Below, one piece after another: positions 11,501 through 22,814 of a DNA stretch of 64,000 nucleotides. The position numbers and the translations under genes are program-made. Source of the DNA: Dendrolimus kikuchii (lineage: Eukaryota > Arthropoda > Insecta > Lepidoptera > Lasiocampidae); the NCBI GenBank assembly GCA_019925095.2, contig CM034390.1:3459501-3523500 (forward strand), in the 5' to 3' direction. Under the pieces are notes generated by a model. The model had not been told where the DNA came from, made no database searches, and saw nothing but the letters and a program-made list of their open reading frames with translations. The first letter of the stretch is position 1, and the number at the start of each line of letters is the position of its first letter.

Positions 11501-11817
11501 GAAATGGCCGTTTGTATCGTTTAGAAATAAGAGGGTACATAATAAAATTAATGATTAACTTTAAAAAGAAACATGAGAAGAACAACTATGCTACCAAGCT
11601 AAACTCTAACAATAAGATCGGCCTGACGCACTTGATGGGTCATATAAGACCTTTTTCAGTTTGGGAATCAGTAGTACCGTCGGATCTCTTGCTATCGTAT
11701 ATTAAACCCGGATTCATACACTTTACGACGTTGACTGACATAATCTTATATTACTCTCACTTAACGGACAATAAAGCTCTTAAATCCTCATTTATATTCT
11801 TCCGCGAAGCTTGACCT
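11501..11817 (+). CDS. Possible orphan coding exon (about 105 codons), unrecognised
   Basis: The frame opens just after a TAAG that could serve as a weak acceptor (AG at 11499-11500) and runs to TGA at 11815. It encodes a Lys/Asn-rich start (INFKKKHEKNNYATKLN) and then a non-repetitive part (GHIRPFSVWESVVPSDLLLS). AATAAA signals follow at about 11965. It does not match the repeats in the window. It could be the terminal exon of an upstream gene, a decayed element, or chance. The pyrimidine tract is poor and there is no ATG near the frame start. Confidence 0.22.
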
Positions 11818-12008
11818 AAAATCTTAATATGTTTGTACTTAAATTTATTTTAAAGCATTATATTGTTTGTGCAATTACAATCAGAATCGAATAATTGTTT
11901 GTTAAGAATCTAGAGACTATTAATATTATAATCAGGGTTCTGTATATAATTAATATTAGATTAAATAAACAATAAAGTTATGACTCATTTTTCCAAGTCC
12001 GTGTTTTA

Positions 12009-12240
12009 TCCGTGCAGGAACGGAGAAAAAATACCATTTACTCCGGCCGGGCGGCCTGTCCTAAGAGGCGACAAAACAACCCACAGCCATGTGATAGGGT
12101 ATTTGCCGGTCTAGATGGCTACCACCCCTCCAGCCTCGCTTAAGAGAGCAGTAGGGCATTTGTAGCACTTTTGCATTTGATGGTAACCGCTTGCTATCAG
12201 ATGCGCCGTCTGCTTGTCTGCTGAACTCATGCAATAAACA
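12009..12240 (+). mobile_element. Family D retroposon, degenerate with internal deletion
   Basis: Head and tail are recognisable, with about 80 bp missing from the middle. Confidence 0.8.
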
Positions 12241-12263
12241 AAGTTAGATAAGGACCATTTTCA

Positions 12264-12545
12264 TTGGTCGATATATTTGCTATACAGGGTCTTCTTCCTA
12301 CATGTCCATTTGAGGCGTTGAGGAGATTGGGGCATCCAGGTTCGATCGGCTGCAACTCAGTGGTCAACCACCCACGTGTTCGCATGGCGAAGACGTTATA
12401 TTTTGTGTGCCGATCTGCAGCATCCGATGGCCTTCGCGGGCTTTGTGTTGACTACTTGTGTGGCTTAGTTGGGCATTCGTTAGCATTTAGTGACTATCTT
12501 AGTGGCCTGTCAGCGGCTTTGGACTGATTAGGGACTGGTTAGGTG
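12264..12545 (+). other. Unassigned, GC-richer stretch with an 87-codon frame
   Basis: Between a D relic and SINE S1. The frame (FEALRRLGHPGSIGCNSVVN) matches no family I know and has no repeat partner here. Probably a decayed element. Confidence 0.25.
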
Positions 12546-12547
12546 AG

Positions 12548-12805
12548 TGTATGTAGTCGTGGTAGCGTAATGGCTAGCATACGCGTCCCTAAATCAAAGG
12601 GCGCGAGTTCGATCCTGCCCGGAACGCATGCATCACTTAGTCAGTTTTTTGATCTAAGTTACAATTACCACGTGCTAACAACGGTGAAGGAAAAACATCG
12701 TGATGCAACCTGCCAAGCTGCCTTGGACAAGCGTGGCGGGTTTACTATCCGTTCACCCTATAATGGGAGGCCCTTGCCCAGCAGTGGGACATTTATGGAC
12801 TGATA
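12548..12805 (+). mobile_element. tRNA-derived SINE (family S1)
   Basis: A tRNA-like head with GTAGCGTAATGGCTAGCATA (A-box region) and GCGAGTTCGATCCTGCC (B box). A body with CATCGTGATGCAACCTGCC follows, then the tail GCCCTTGCCCAGCAGTGGGA typical of lepidopteran SINEs. Confidence 0.8.
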
Positions 12806-12828
12806 TAATATGTATATGTCTTCTTAAT

Positions 12829-13030
12829 ATATATAAATTACGAATCACGCTGTTTGTCCGCGATGGACTCCTAAACTACTTGACCGATTTTAATCAAATT
12901 TGCACACCGTGTACAGTTTGATCCGACTTGAAAGATAGGATAGCTTACATCTGGACCCGGTAGGTGGCGCTGGAATCGGGTTCTAAATTTTATTTCTTCA
13001 GGGCAAAACAACATCTACCGGGACAGCTAC
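12829..13030 (+). mobile_element. Short Helitron (200 bp class)
   Basis: TCTTCTTAATATATATAA to CCGGGACAGCTAC. About 90% like 50389-50596 by eye; the final CTAG is mutated to CTAC. Confidence 0.75.
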
Positions 13031-13379
13031 ATACAAAACATATAAATTATATAGGTATGTAGTGGGACAATTCCGTAGATGTGTGGTTGTCTTTGGATAT
13101 ATTACTGTACAAACTTATACTTGTATATACGTGTAAATTTTAGTTTTTTACTTGTAAAGCTCAGAATTTACCAAAATCTCTTAATATGTATAAGTGCCAG
13201 TTAGGTCTTGCCAATTACGTGATCTACCACGCCTAAAACATTAAATGTTTTAAATTATCATTACATTATTTATCAAAGCAGATTTAGTTCACATTTTATC
13301 AATACAAATATAACATGTTTTTCATAATTTAGCTAATAAACAGAAAGTACAGTATCTAATAGATTATTTGGACACTATA

Positions 13380-13715
13380 CGCACTTACGAAAGGCTTTTT
13401 CATCACCCGACCGTACCCAAAATCGGTCGATTCTCATCTGAAATCCTTTCGAAACAGTAGTAGGGGGTCTAAAGAGTAGGGGTCGTAAAACGGCACGGCG
13501 ATGGCCGCCCGCGCTATTACACCTGAGACCGTCCACGGAACCACGCGAATCATCTGTGTAACGCAACGTAATACAACTGTAACATAGGTGTAACACATAA
13601 CTATTTCGTGACGTGAACTAGTGTTGTGGTGATAACTGTAACTGTGTTTTTCGTCTGTGATTATCTGTGTGATGTATTGAAACTTGGACTCGGCGGCTCT
13701 TCTAGAGTAACAAGC
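13380..13715 (+). promoter_or_regulatory. Probable 5' leader or promoter-proximal region of the FAS1 gene
   Basis: This stretch is richer in CG dinucleotides and GC than its surroundings (for example around 13490-13550) and runs directly into the signal-peptide exon. I see no convincing TATA box, so the transcription start is unknown. If transcription starts upstream of 13672, the leader contains a two-codon upstream ORF (ATG at 13672, TGA at 13678-13680). If it starts upstream of 13501, there is also a 28-codon upstream ORF beginning there. Both could lower translation of the main frame. Inference only. Confidence 0.3.
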
Positions 13716-13775
13716 ATGAGGGGTTTTTGTATTGTGCTGCTGGCGCATGCCGTCTGCGCCATCACTGGACCAAGG
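13716..13775 (+). CDS. FAS1 gene exon 1: signal peptide
   Basis: It encodes 20 residues starting MRGFCIVLLAHAVCA. The segment is a short hydrophobic signal peptide with a good predicted cleavage after Ala15 (Val at -3, Ala at -1). The ATG has A at -3 and is the first in-frame ATG: the frame is open upstream to 13626 but contains only GTG/TTG, no ATG. The exon ends after an Arg codon, followed by the consensus donor GTAAGT at 13776, phase 0. Exon 2 also begins in phase 0, so the join is legal. The next exon is 36.9 kb away, so another first exon inside the intron cannot be excluded. Confidence 0.6.
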
Positions 13776-13932
13776 GTAAGTTTTTTTTTTAAGGCAATAA
13801 TAGAATCACATCTCTTGCGTCTATTAGAAGATATATGTAGCTTTAATAGGAAATTGTTCAGCAAACTATCTATTTAAATAAATTAGCAACTGTTAGATAT
13901 AATTCAAACTTACTTAATTTATAATAATCACG

Positions 13933-14252
13933 GAAGACGAAGATGTCAAGTGTCGATGAATATTGTTAAAGTTTTATTTAACCCTCTGCCAACTTGTTCA
14001 TTTTAATTATTTAGTTTTAATTTGGTTTATGGTTATTATTTACTCTATGGGAGCCTAATTTATATGCTCCCATAGAGCTACTATCTCTACTATACTACTC
14101 CCATACTAAATGATTAAAATGAACGAGTTGGCAGTAGGCTTCCCTGGCTTCCGTGATCACGGCCACTGAAAAGTGGCCGAAACGTCGGAATAATAAAAAT
14201 CAAGTAAATTACCGCGCTTAAAACCGTTAAAACGTAGTTTTGTGTAATGTAT
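13933..14252. mobile_element. Foldback element H, deleted form
   Basis: Arms CTGCCAACTTGTTCATTTTA and its inverted partner (ATGAACGAGTTGGCAG) flank a palindromic centre (CTCTATGGGAGC...GCTCCCATAGAG). The right end has GGCCACTGAAAAGTGGCC and CGTCGGAATAATAAAAATCA. Confidence 0.75.
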
Positions 14253-14474
14253 ACAAATTGCGAAACCAAAGAAAATATAACTTAATTTAATGATATGTAA
14301 TTTTATATAATTAGTAGATATTATATTGTATATAGTTACATATTTATTATGTTTCAATAGTTGCATTTTATCACCATATCTTGTATATGTATATAACTTA
14401 TGTGTATTGTATACATAGTATAGTTATATATTTATTATTAAAATGTAAGTAATCGTACAATAATTATATGTATA

Positions 14475-14632
14475 CCACCATCGCCAGTCTTAACCAGCAA
14501 TATTCTTGCCACGGGTTGTCTGGAAGAGATCGCTATTTAGCGATAAGACCGCCCTTTGTACACAATTAGTATAATACTAGTTCGTAAGTTTTCTGTAATG
14601 GTGTACAATAAAGTGTTATCTAACTATCTTAA
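14475..14632 (+). mobile_element. Family B retroposon tail
   Basis: GGTTGTCTGGAAGAGATCGC, a short stem (ATCGC...GCGAT), CCGCCCTTTGTAC, and an end in GTACAATAAAGTGTT. This is a common lepidopteran SINE/LINE 3' end type; I cannot assign its name. Confidence 0.7.
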
Positions 14633-15334
14633 TTTAGTTGTAGTTTTGAATAAATTTAGCACTCTTAGTCCTGACGTTTTTACACTTTTAATGTTTATTG
14701 GAAAACTGAATAAAAATGAAAAATAACATCAGTAGGTATACTTGTTTTGGTATCAATAATTTACAAAACTTATTCAATTTGTGGAATCTCTCGTTTTAGC
14801 TAAACTAAATTATGGAATGTTGTTTTTGGCCCTCGTTTGCTACCTAAAACATAGCGGCTCGTTTAACGAGTTCAGAATGCCTGTGCTCAGTTCTACTTCG
14901 ATATTCCATTAACAGCGAGACAACAGCCAAAAAGCGTTTTTTGATCGATTTCTCAGCCGTTGTTACAGTAATTATACACACTTTAATGCGGGGAAAAAAA
15001 TATATGTGTACAAACTCTTTGCTGTGTTTATGGTCGTTTGACTTTATGTATAAAAAAAGATTGAGAAAATGTAATGTCAATTTCCGTAAAAATATATTCG
15101 GGTGATATAATAATTCTATTTGGAGTTTTACTAGAATATATCGATCACACGATATAACCATCGTCCCTACGTCCACATTTTGGTGCCGAAACCGGTCAAT
15201 CTTGATCATATTTCTGAGGTAACCCTTGCACTCAAAACGCATTTTAGATAAATTTTCTCGATAGAAAATAATTGCAAAGTGACATCTAAACGTTTATTTT
15301 TTTTTATTGGACTTGACTTTATGTTGTTGGTCCG

Positions 15335-15740
15335 AAGACCTTACAACTTTACCGGGGTTTTTGGGGCAAGTGCCTTCGCGAAGCGAAAGCGCTCGAGCCC
15401 GGGGGGGCAACTTGCTCGAGGGAGCTCCCTAAGGAGTTTTACCTCGGCTGGACTGTTGCCATGAGAGGGGGATGAATTTAATGATGCCCACTATAGGGCG
15501 ACACAAAGCACTAATTGAGAACGGGCGACGGGTAATATAAAGCCCGAGGGGAAGGATTCTTGCGGGCCGGGATCGGTGGTTGCGGCGGCCTACGCTATCT
15601 TACTGCCGTTTCGTAACGTGTTATGGCTGAGAGAGAAGAAACTGCGAAAGAAACTTCCCCATCTAAACGTGTTCTTCAATCTTTAATATTGTTATTACTG
15701 TTAATCGTACATCGCTAAAATAAATAAAAGTAACGTATTA
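15335..15740 (+). other. GC-rich island of unknown nature
   Basis: Much richer in GC than its surroundings, with palindromes (CTTCGCGAAG, GCTCGAGC), a possible TATA box (AATATAAAG, 15534) and AATAAA at about 15719. It could be a decayed LTR or 5' part of an element. I found no paired ends or target duplication. Confidence 0.3.
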
Positions 15741-15800
15741 TATTATAAGAAATATAATCATTATAGTTCTTTTATTCGGTTACTTAGCGAATTTGGATGT

Positions 15801-15941
15801 ACATACATACATAATTTCACGCCAGTTCCCTTGCGAGGTAGGCACGAACAACAGAGCGCCATTCAGGCTTATTCTTACACACCTCACTTGCTTCTTTGAC
15901 ATTCGTAGCTCTTGTCATGCAAGCTCGTCTATTCTTAAGGC
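15801..15941 (-). mobile_element. Family C LINE, 3' fragment
   Basis: Tail first on the + strand (ACATACATACATAA), then the ORF end back to the RACMTRATNVKEAS segment. 5'-truncated. Confidence 0.85.
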
Positions 15942-16024
15942 AGTAATAAATCTTCATTTGGAAGTAATTAATTATTTTATTTATATATATCGCTGTTCCA
16001 ACGAAGTAAATAACAGCTGCGCGG

Positions 16025-16949
16025 GGCTGATTTGGTGAAACGCCGATTTGAATCAGGTGTACATAGCCTCTTAAGAGGTTATGTCACTCTATATTTGAAT
16101 AAGCATTCGATTATGAAAATGCTTCATCGTAAGTTACACTTGGCGTGTCTTCTCTTCAGAGTCATTAAATACAAAATCGCATGTTATACTTGTATGAGAA
16201 GCTCTCCTGGGTATCAAGCCGCAGAATGATCAGATCACATGTGCAATACAAGTCGCTTTTGAGCGCCACAATACAGCCGGTTTTCGAGGTAGCTTTCGGT
16301 ACACAGCGATAAGGCGCTTGAATAATATTCCACCGCCTATTAGAAATCAGCAAAATCTTAATGGGTTTAGAACGAAATTAAGGATATTTTTAAAAGAACA
16401 CCAACTCTCACAACGCGACTTAATACACGATACGAGTACAAGGGGTATTTGATGTGATAATAGACTTTTTCATTTTATTTTACAAATGTTTGTATTTATT
16501 ATAACACTTATGTGTCTATTGGAGCCATTGGCCCATTTGGAGGATGTGCCTGACCTATCCTGTATGTGTTGAGTCGTGTATGTATTTCTTACTATTGCTA
16601 CTTTTAAACTCTTACTGTTATAACTATCTCAAACTGTATAAATAATATGTATTTCATTTTTTTACAATTGTTGTGCACATTTTTCTTTTTTTTCTCTTTT
16701 ATACTTTCTTTTCATTTTGTTTTTTATTTGCTTCAGTGTCTGTCTGTGTATGTCACTGGAATGGCCCTAGCGGAAGATCAGCGCTGGTTAACTTAACCAG
16801 CAACATGCTGAGCTAGGACCAATTTAGAGCTACACTTGCTTGGTTTTTTTTTAATGCATGTTACATTGTACATTTATTTATTTATGTTGTGTATTGTATT
16901 CTCATTTGTGCTGTAGTTCTAAATAAATGTTTTTTCTTTCTTTCTTTCT
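16025..16949 (+). pseudogene. LINE 3' end: decayed ORF2 C-terminus plus 3' UTR with (CTTT)n tail (family G)
   Basis: The coding remnant ends GFRGSFRYTAIRRLNNIPPP then IRNQQNLNGFRTKLRIFLKE, with TGA at 16449-16451. This is the jockey-superfamily pattern (N.IP..IR...N...F...L..FL). The 3' UTR contains the GGAAGATCAGCGCTGGTTAA block found in copies at 8910 and 17331, and ends in (TTTC)n at 16949. Confidence 0.6.
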
Positions 16950-17205
16950 GTATATATGACTATGTATATATGTATTTGTATATTTATTTCTTAAATTAGT
17001 TTGAGTATTTATGTATCTATTACCTTTTACCTGCACCACCTACATCGCCTGATTCAAAATTCTTTGACTCAGGTTGCCTGGAAGAGATCGTTTTGAGCGA
17101 TAAGGCCGCCTATTGTATTGCCTAGAAAATATTGTAAATATGTTCTCTTTTTGTAATTCTATATTTTGGTGTGCAATAAAGTGTTCTCTCTCTCTCTCTC
17201 TTATT
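16950..17205 (+). mobile_element. Family B retroposon with (CT)n end
   Basis: Contains TGCACCACCTACATCGCCTG, then GGTTGCCTGGAAGAGATCG, and ends GTGCAATAAAGTG(TC)n at 17205. The same pre-tail region occurs inverted at 40853-40990. Confidence 0.7.
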
Positions 17206-17330
17206 ATGGACTTTTTATTTATGATCATTAGTTTTCCTATCTATTATATATACCGTTGCTTACTATGCATTATTGATTTCAATTCAAGTTATTATGCTTC
17301 GCAATGATGTAATGTTTGTCGTGACAATAC

Positions 17331-17809
17331 CTTAAGGGTTCAGCGGAAGATCAGCGCTGGTTTTAACAGACCAGCATTGTGCTGAGACTGATGTCCTTTT
17401 AGGACAAGTTTTTTTATTTTACAAGCTTTCTATTAACTTGGAATGGATGTATGTAAGTTCGGGTGGAATCTTGCAAGTTAAATTTGACCAACCCCCGATT
17501 TCCGATTAAGCTGAAATTTTGCACGTATATGTATATCGTGTGACAATGCAATAATATGGTACCAAGGAGCTGATCTGATGATGGAGTCGAAAGGTGGACA
17601 TAGGAACTCCTGTACTAACCTAGATAGACCCGTCGTGTTTGGACTCGTTTTACTTTCCTTGGCTAGCACTCTGCTGCTACCTGATATCCAGGATCTCAAA
17701 AGCTTGTATTTAAAAAACTTTTTAAAAAAGCTTATTTAATTTAGTTTTTTGTGTAACAATCAGTTTAATGTAATTTGTCCTAAATAAAATTATTTTCTTT
17801 CTTTCTTTT
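17331..17809 (+). mobile_element. Family G LINE 3' tail, split by element M
   Basis: The left part carries GCGGAAGATCAGCGCTGGTT; the right part ends in AATAAAATTATTTTC(TTTC)n. About 280 bp in the middle (17430-17714) is a separate repeat, M. Confidence 0.7.
17430..17714 (+). mobile_element. Repeat M (unclassified), nested in family G
   Basis: From CTATTAACTTGGAATGGATG to GGATCTCAAAAGCTTGTATT. A second copy, inverted, sits inside a Helitron at 33193-33489. That two different hosts are interrupted at the same end points defines its borders. Confidence 0.7.
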
Positions 17810-18344
17810 AAAAACGTTTTTCAGCAGAATTTACTTTCAATAAAAATCTTTGAATTTAAATTTCAACACATTTTTTTAATTATCAAATAATTAGGCTACT
17901 TAAAACTAGTAGAAATATAAAAATATGTTTTCATGACTATTAGATAGCAGCTTATTCCTGGGCCAAATGATAGGTTACGTTTCCCTAAGATAACTAAAGA
18001 GTGCCGTTGAATGTGATTAACCAATCTATCCATTACCCAAAGTGAGTACATTAGGGCAATCCTTTTATATATTAGCGTAAAGGATGTATGTGCTTATACT
18101 AGACGTCTTTAAGAGTAAACAAACTCATATACTACATTTTTACACGTAGAATACTCAATGTCAACGAACTGCCATTTCAGCTGGTCAAAGTCTAATTAAA
18201 TTAGGCGATAGTGCATTAACCTTTGACACGATCAGCTGTAATAGGGATGTCTACATATATAAATTACATATATATGATCAAACAGGTAGTATTTAAGAAG
18301 TATTACAAATAAATATATATCATAGTAGTTTTGAAGAAACAAGT

Positions 18345-18450
18345 ATAAATGTCAAAGAAGCAAGTGAGGTGTGTAAGAATAAGCCTGAATGGCGCTCTGT
18401 TGTTCGTGCCTACCCCGCAAGCAAACTGGCGTGAAGTTATGTATGTCTGT
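18345..18450 (+). mobile_element. Family C LINE, 3' fragment
   Basis: It starts at NVKEASEVCKNKPEWRSVV and ends in a short TATGTCTG tail. Confidence 0.83.
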
Positions 18451-18599
18451 AAGTATAAATAAAATTAGCAATAAAAATAGGATAGGAAACATTGTATATA
18501 GAGAGGCCAAAACCCTGTATTAATAATTATAAGATCGAAAGAAAAGAAAAGAAATTAGGATGTAAGACAACAAAAATTTATAAAATAATAATATTAATA

Positions 18600-18850
18600 A
18601 TAATATAATCGTCTCCATATTCTCAGACCCCCTAGTACAACTAGCAATTTACCCCAATAGCCCGGTACTTTCTATTCTCATTTCCCACAATAGTCCTACA
18701 CTGGCCGGGGCTTGTCCTTGGGTGCATTACTATATGGAGTAGACAGGGATCACTCCACATTTACATTAAATTTGTCAAAAGGTCTCTACGTCTTGGCCTT
18801 CCCATGGCCCCACGCAAGCCCTCTAAATGTCCGGGCCATTTTATGGCCCA
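18600..18850 (-). other. Unassigned, possible LINE relic
   Basis: The minus frame MGHKMARTFRGLAWGHGKAK is followed by stops. No partner in the window. Confidence 0.2.
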
Positions 18851-19322
18851 TAGTCTTATAAGATAAAATAAATAGAAACAAAGTAAAATTTTGAAAATAG
18901 CAGATAAATACAATAGATATAAGTAACAAGAAGAAAATGACAGACACAATAAGAAAATCACACTCTGACATATCGTGTCCGTTACGAAGAGATTAAATTT
19001 TAAAAAATATAGGGATGTCGCGCGTCAGCATTGGAAAATCTTGAAAGTACATTTGGAATTTGATGTCGTATAGAACTTATTATATAAACCTTTGGATTTT
19101 TGCATCGACTTACTTATATAATGTACTTTTTGTCTCGTAACGTAATAGTATAATAGGGTATTTCACAGTCAAATCAACTGAGAAACTGTTAATTATCTTA
19201 TAAAACGCTGAAGCCGTGTAGATCTACGGCCGTAACAAATTATGACGTCACGTCTTAAACGAGTCGAATAGTGTATTATTATCCCTTAAACACTAATTGA
19301 AAATATTGTTGTCACAATATTT

Positions 19323-19507
19323 TGTATCACAATTGATCGTGTACTAGCAGAAGGTGATGTCAGGAGCCTTAAGAGCAGACGAGCGTGCATGACAAGAGTT
19401 ATGAATGTCAAAGAAGCAAGTGAGGTGTGTAAGAATAAGCCTGAATGGCGCTCTGTTGTACGTGCCTACCCCGCAAGGGAACTGGCGTGAAGTTATGTAT
19501 GTATGTA
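19323..19507 (+). mobile_element. Family C LINE, 3' fragment with TSD
   Basis: It starts at the IDRVLAEGDVRSLK segment and ends in TATGTATGT. A 10 bp repeat, ACAATATTTT, flanks it on both sides. Confidence 0.85.
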
Positions 19508-19637
19508 CAATATTTTTAGTGTAAAAAGGTAATTGATTGGTCGCTCTTTTAAATGGAGAGACAGTTAAATAGTAAGAATAAAACTTAAATAATGAAGATT
19601 GATATTCTATCGAAGTGTTTTCGATAGAATATCCCAT

Positions 19638-19956
19638 GGAGTTTTTGGCGGGAACTGAAAGGAGACGTTGTGCTGTGCAGTTTTATTTTCTAAAAATGTG
19701 CAAAAATACTCTAAAATGAACAATAGTTGTAGGATATTGATCGTTTTTGAGTAGGAATTATGTGTTTTGTGAGAAATGTGAACTGTATAGTCAAATGTGA
19801 CCTTTTGAGTTGTCACAAGAACTCCGGTGAATGGCACTAGCTGATTACCTACAGTTCAGCTGTGCTACACATAGACTTAAGAAAATGAAGAAATTATATT
19901 GTAAACTAAGATCTGGCTTAAAGGCCTAGCTGCCAAGCCATAAACCTAAATAAATA
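19638..19956 (+). mobile_element. Family A retroposon, long subtype A2, with TSD
   Basis: 319 bp with a perfect 14 bp duplication, ATAGAATATCCCAT (19624-19637 and 19957-19970). The 3' internal segment differs from A1, while the terminal GGCTTAAAGGCCTAGCTGCC hairpin is shared. Confidence 0.92.
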
Positions 19957-19989
19957 ATAGAATATCCCATCGTTTTTAACACATAAAAT

Positions 19990-20420
19990 ACTACATTCTA
20001 TAATATTATAAAATTCTAAAAATGCCGTGTCTGTACATTAAAGCTATTTAAAAAAAAGCAACTGCAATACACTGTATAAATTTAGATGGAGAACACGATG
20101 CAATTTTTTTTTTATATTTCTTGTCCGTTTGTCCGGGATTCACGTAATAAGTACTAAGTCGATTTCGATGCGGTTTTCTCTGATTGACAGCAACTTCACT
20201 ACTTAAATTCTGCGCTACTTTTTATCTTGAACCGCAGGATTTTTTCTGGACACGATTTGAAATGGTCCGATTTAAAAAAATCCGATTCCAATGTGATTTT
20301 CTTACTGCCCGATAGCAAATTTAATGTAATAAAGTGTAAGTAGAAAAAAATAAGTAAAAGTAAATTTATTATCCGGGGAATCCTGCGTGAATTTTAAGTC
20401 AAGCGTGGACGAAGTCCTAG
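19990..20420 (+). mobile_element. Helitron (same class as 6051)
   Basis: CTATAATATTATAAAATTCT start, CAAGCGTGGACGAAGTCCTAG end. Confidence 0.7.
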
Positions 20421-20837
20421 TATGTATGTATATATAATAGTGGTTTCAAGGGATTATAATATAAAAATGGCGATACGCATGAGAGACAAGACGGTGGTCC
20501 AACGCCTAATAGAGGGCCAATAATCCCCCTCCTAAACCATCCATCATCATCAACACCAACTGGAAATTTTTCATGTCACAACAATTAAACAATAAAGTCA
20601 CAAACACATTACTAACAATACAACTTATACACATACTTAAACCTACGCGCACTATCATCGCATTGCATTACACGCACACTCCACAAACAAACCAAGACAC
20701 ACAAAGAGCCTAAAAATTAATAACCCAGGCACAGAAAAGAAAAAAACAACACACATGGCACTAGATAGGACTATATATAAATATAGATATAAGGCCAACA
20801 CTGCACATGCACTTCCTCACAACACCAGCATGTAACA

Positions 20838-21064
20838 GATACATACATACATACATACATACATAACTTCACGCCAGTTCCCTTGCGGGGTAGGCACGAA
20901 CAACAGAGCGCCATTTAGGCTTATTCTTACACACCTCACTTGCTTCTTTGATATTCATAACTCTTGTCATGCACGCTCGTCTGTTCGTAAGGCTCCTAAC
21001 ATCACCTTCTGCTAGTACACGATCAATTTGATCATGGAAGGTGTGTCGTGGCCTTCCACGACTA
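20838..21064 (-). mobile_element. Family C LINE, 3' fragment
   Basis: A 5-unit ACAT tail is followed by about 60 codons of ORF end, 5'-truncated at the GRPRHTFHDQID segment. Confidence 0.85.
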
Positions 21065-21639
21065 GTAACAGATACACTCTACATTAATATAAGTTTAGTA
21101 TTAAAATTAGAATAAATTAATATAATAAGTTATTCTTAAGGTACACCAAAACATAAAAATTACTACATACAATGTCACATACACTAACAAAAATAAACAA
21201 TAAGCGTGTATGGAGTTTCAAATTTTTCATAGAAATTAAGTAGTAAAAAAAGGGTACGGAACTCGAGTCCGTAGAGATATTAATAATAATAAAAAAATAT
21301 ATAAAAAAATAGTGGTTTAAAAAAGATGTTAAATACCATTACATGCCTAATAAAACATGCTTGATTATCCTATCGGTTTGAACGTTAAAAAAGAGATTAA
21401 TGTAATGATACCACAATAAACTTGGCATAGTGATTAATTAAAAATTTCCACAATTTCCTTAACATGAAAGATGGTTGAAATTATTTCCCGCAAGCGTTGC
21501 ACGCATCACAAAGCCCATATTTAAAATTGCTGCTTGTATTCAAGAACAACACGCAATCTTGAAGTGAGGTTTGAGGAATATCTTTCTATCTTCTCAACTG
21601 GTAGATATGTATTTCTTTAATTTGTTTTTTCTTGTTGTT

Positions 21640-22010
21640 AACAGCCCATAGATGACCCACTGCTGGGTTCGGGCCCCCCATTTTAGTTAAAGACAAATGA
21701 TATTTTCTAGGTGAGTTCCGAAATGTAGGTAGTGTTTTCGCCTCACTGACAATAAGAGACAACGCATTCCAATATAGGGGAGTAGAGGGGGGGGTGGGGG
21801 TGGACAGCATACCCGCCACGCTTGTCCAAGGCGGCTTGGCAGGTTTGACACATCGGTTATCTCGAAGTGCAGGTTGCATCACGATGTTTTCCTTCATCGT
21901 TGTTAGCACGTGGTGTTTGTAACAATATGCATATTAGGTCAGAAAACTGTCTAATTGGTGCATGCGTTCTGACCAGGATCGAACCCGCGCCCTTTGACTT
22001 TAGGAGGCGT
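21640..22010 (-). mobile_element. tRNA-derived SINE (family S1), with extra internal segment
   Basis: Minus-strand copy. It starts with the tail complement (CCCACTGCTGGGTTCGGGCC) and ends with the B-box complement (AGGATCGAACCCGCGCCC). About 110 bp extra between tail and body (around 21680-21800) includes a G-rich run. Confidence 0.75.
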
Positions 22011-22559
22011 TATTTACCTTATTATCGGTTAAAATTTTATAAAATTGAAATAATCTCCATCCATACAAGGAATGTCAAAATTCAACCGATGGTAGGGCAA
22101 GTGAATGAATAGTATCGACGGGTGAAAGGCTATTTGTTTTAAACGACATTTTTAAAATTTGTCGGGAGAAAAGTTTGAAGTTTCAAATGACCCAGAAATA
22201 CACATCACTAACGAACTATGTACCATACTTAAAAAAAGAACATCTATAGATTGAAACTAGACATCACATTCTTTATATTTCTTTAAGTTGAGACATTAGG
22301 ATAAAACAAACCCATAGTGTTTAGTTTCACACAAAATGTCACTTAAAACAAATAGCCTTTCAACCCTCGGTATGATATAGTACCGGCCATAAGTTGACTT
22401 CTTATCAACTAGATATACCTAGTATTCCTATACGGGTCCATGCATAAATTACATCACACGTTCAGCGGGGGAGTGGGTCGACGTAGTGTGACATAGTGAC
22501 AAGGGGTGGCAGGGGTTCTAAATTGCATGACGTCACATTTCAAAATCTAATATATTTAT

Positions 22560-22800
22560 TTATGCTTTAAAACATGAAATTTGAACTATTAACTAAAAAG
22601 TCAAAATATTTCTAACTCTATCTATAGGTATATAAGCATAGTGTTTAAAATTAATTAAAAAATAATTTAAATGGAAATAAAACTAATTACGAAACTGCTG
22701 TTTTAATTTAATAAATGACCAGCTGTGACAACGACAGGGGGAGTTATCAAAAAATTCTAAAATTTGTGTAAAGTTATTTGTGGATGGCCCCTAACTTTTG
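22560..22800 (+). repeat. Repeat K (two blocks)
   Basis: ACATGAAATTTGAACTATTA to ACTGCTGTTTTAATTTAA matches 62852-62985. A second block, GTGACAACGACAGGGGGAG to GGATGGCCCCTAAC, matches 63665-63755. Confidence 0.65.
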
Positions 22801-22814
22801 TTTCCTACAAGACA

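Noticed and set aside
12548..12620. A tRNA gene
   Set aside because: The tRNA-like head lacks a foldable complete cloverleaf by eye and is followed by a SINE body and tail; the same applies at 25414.
13626..13715. N-terminal extension of the FAS1 exon 1 frame
   Set aside because: The frame is open but begins with GTG; no ATG occurs before 13716, and the extension would bury the signal peptide.
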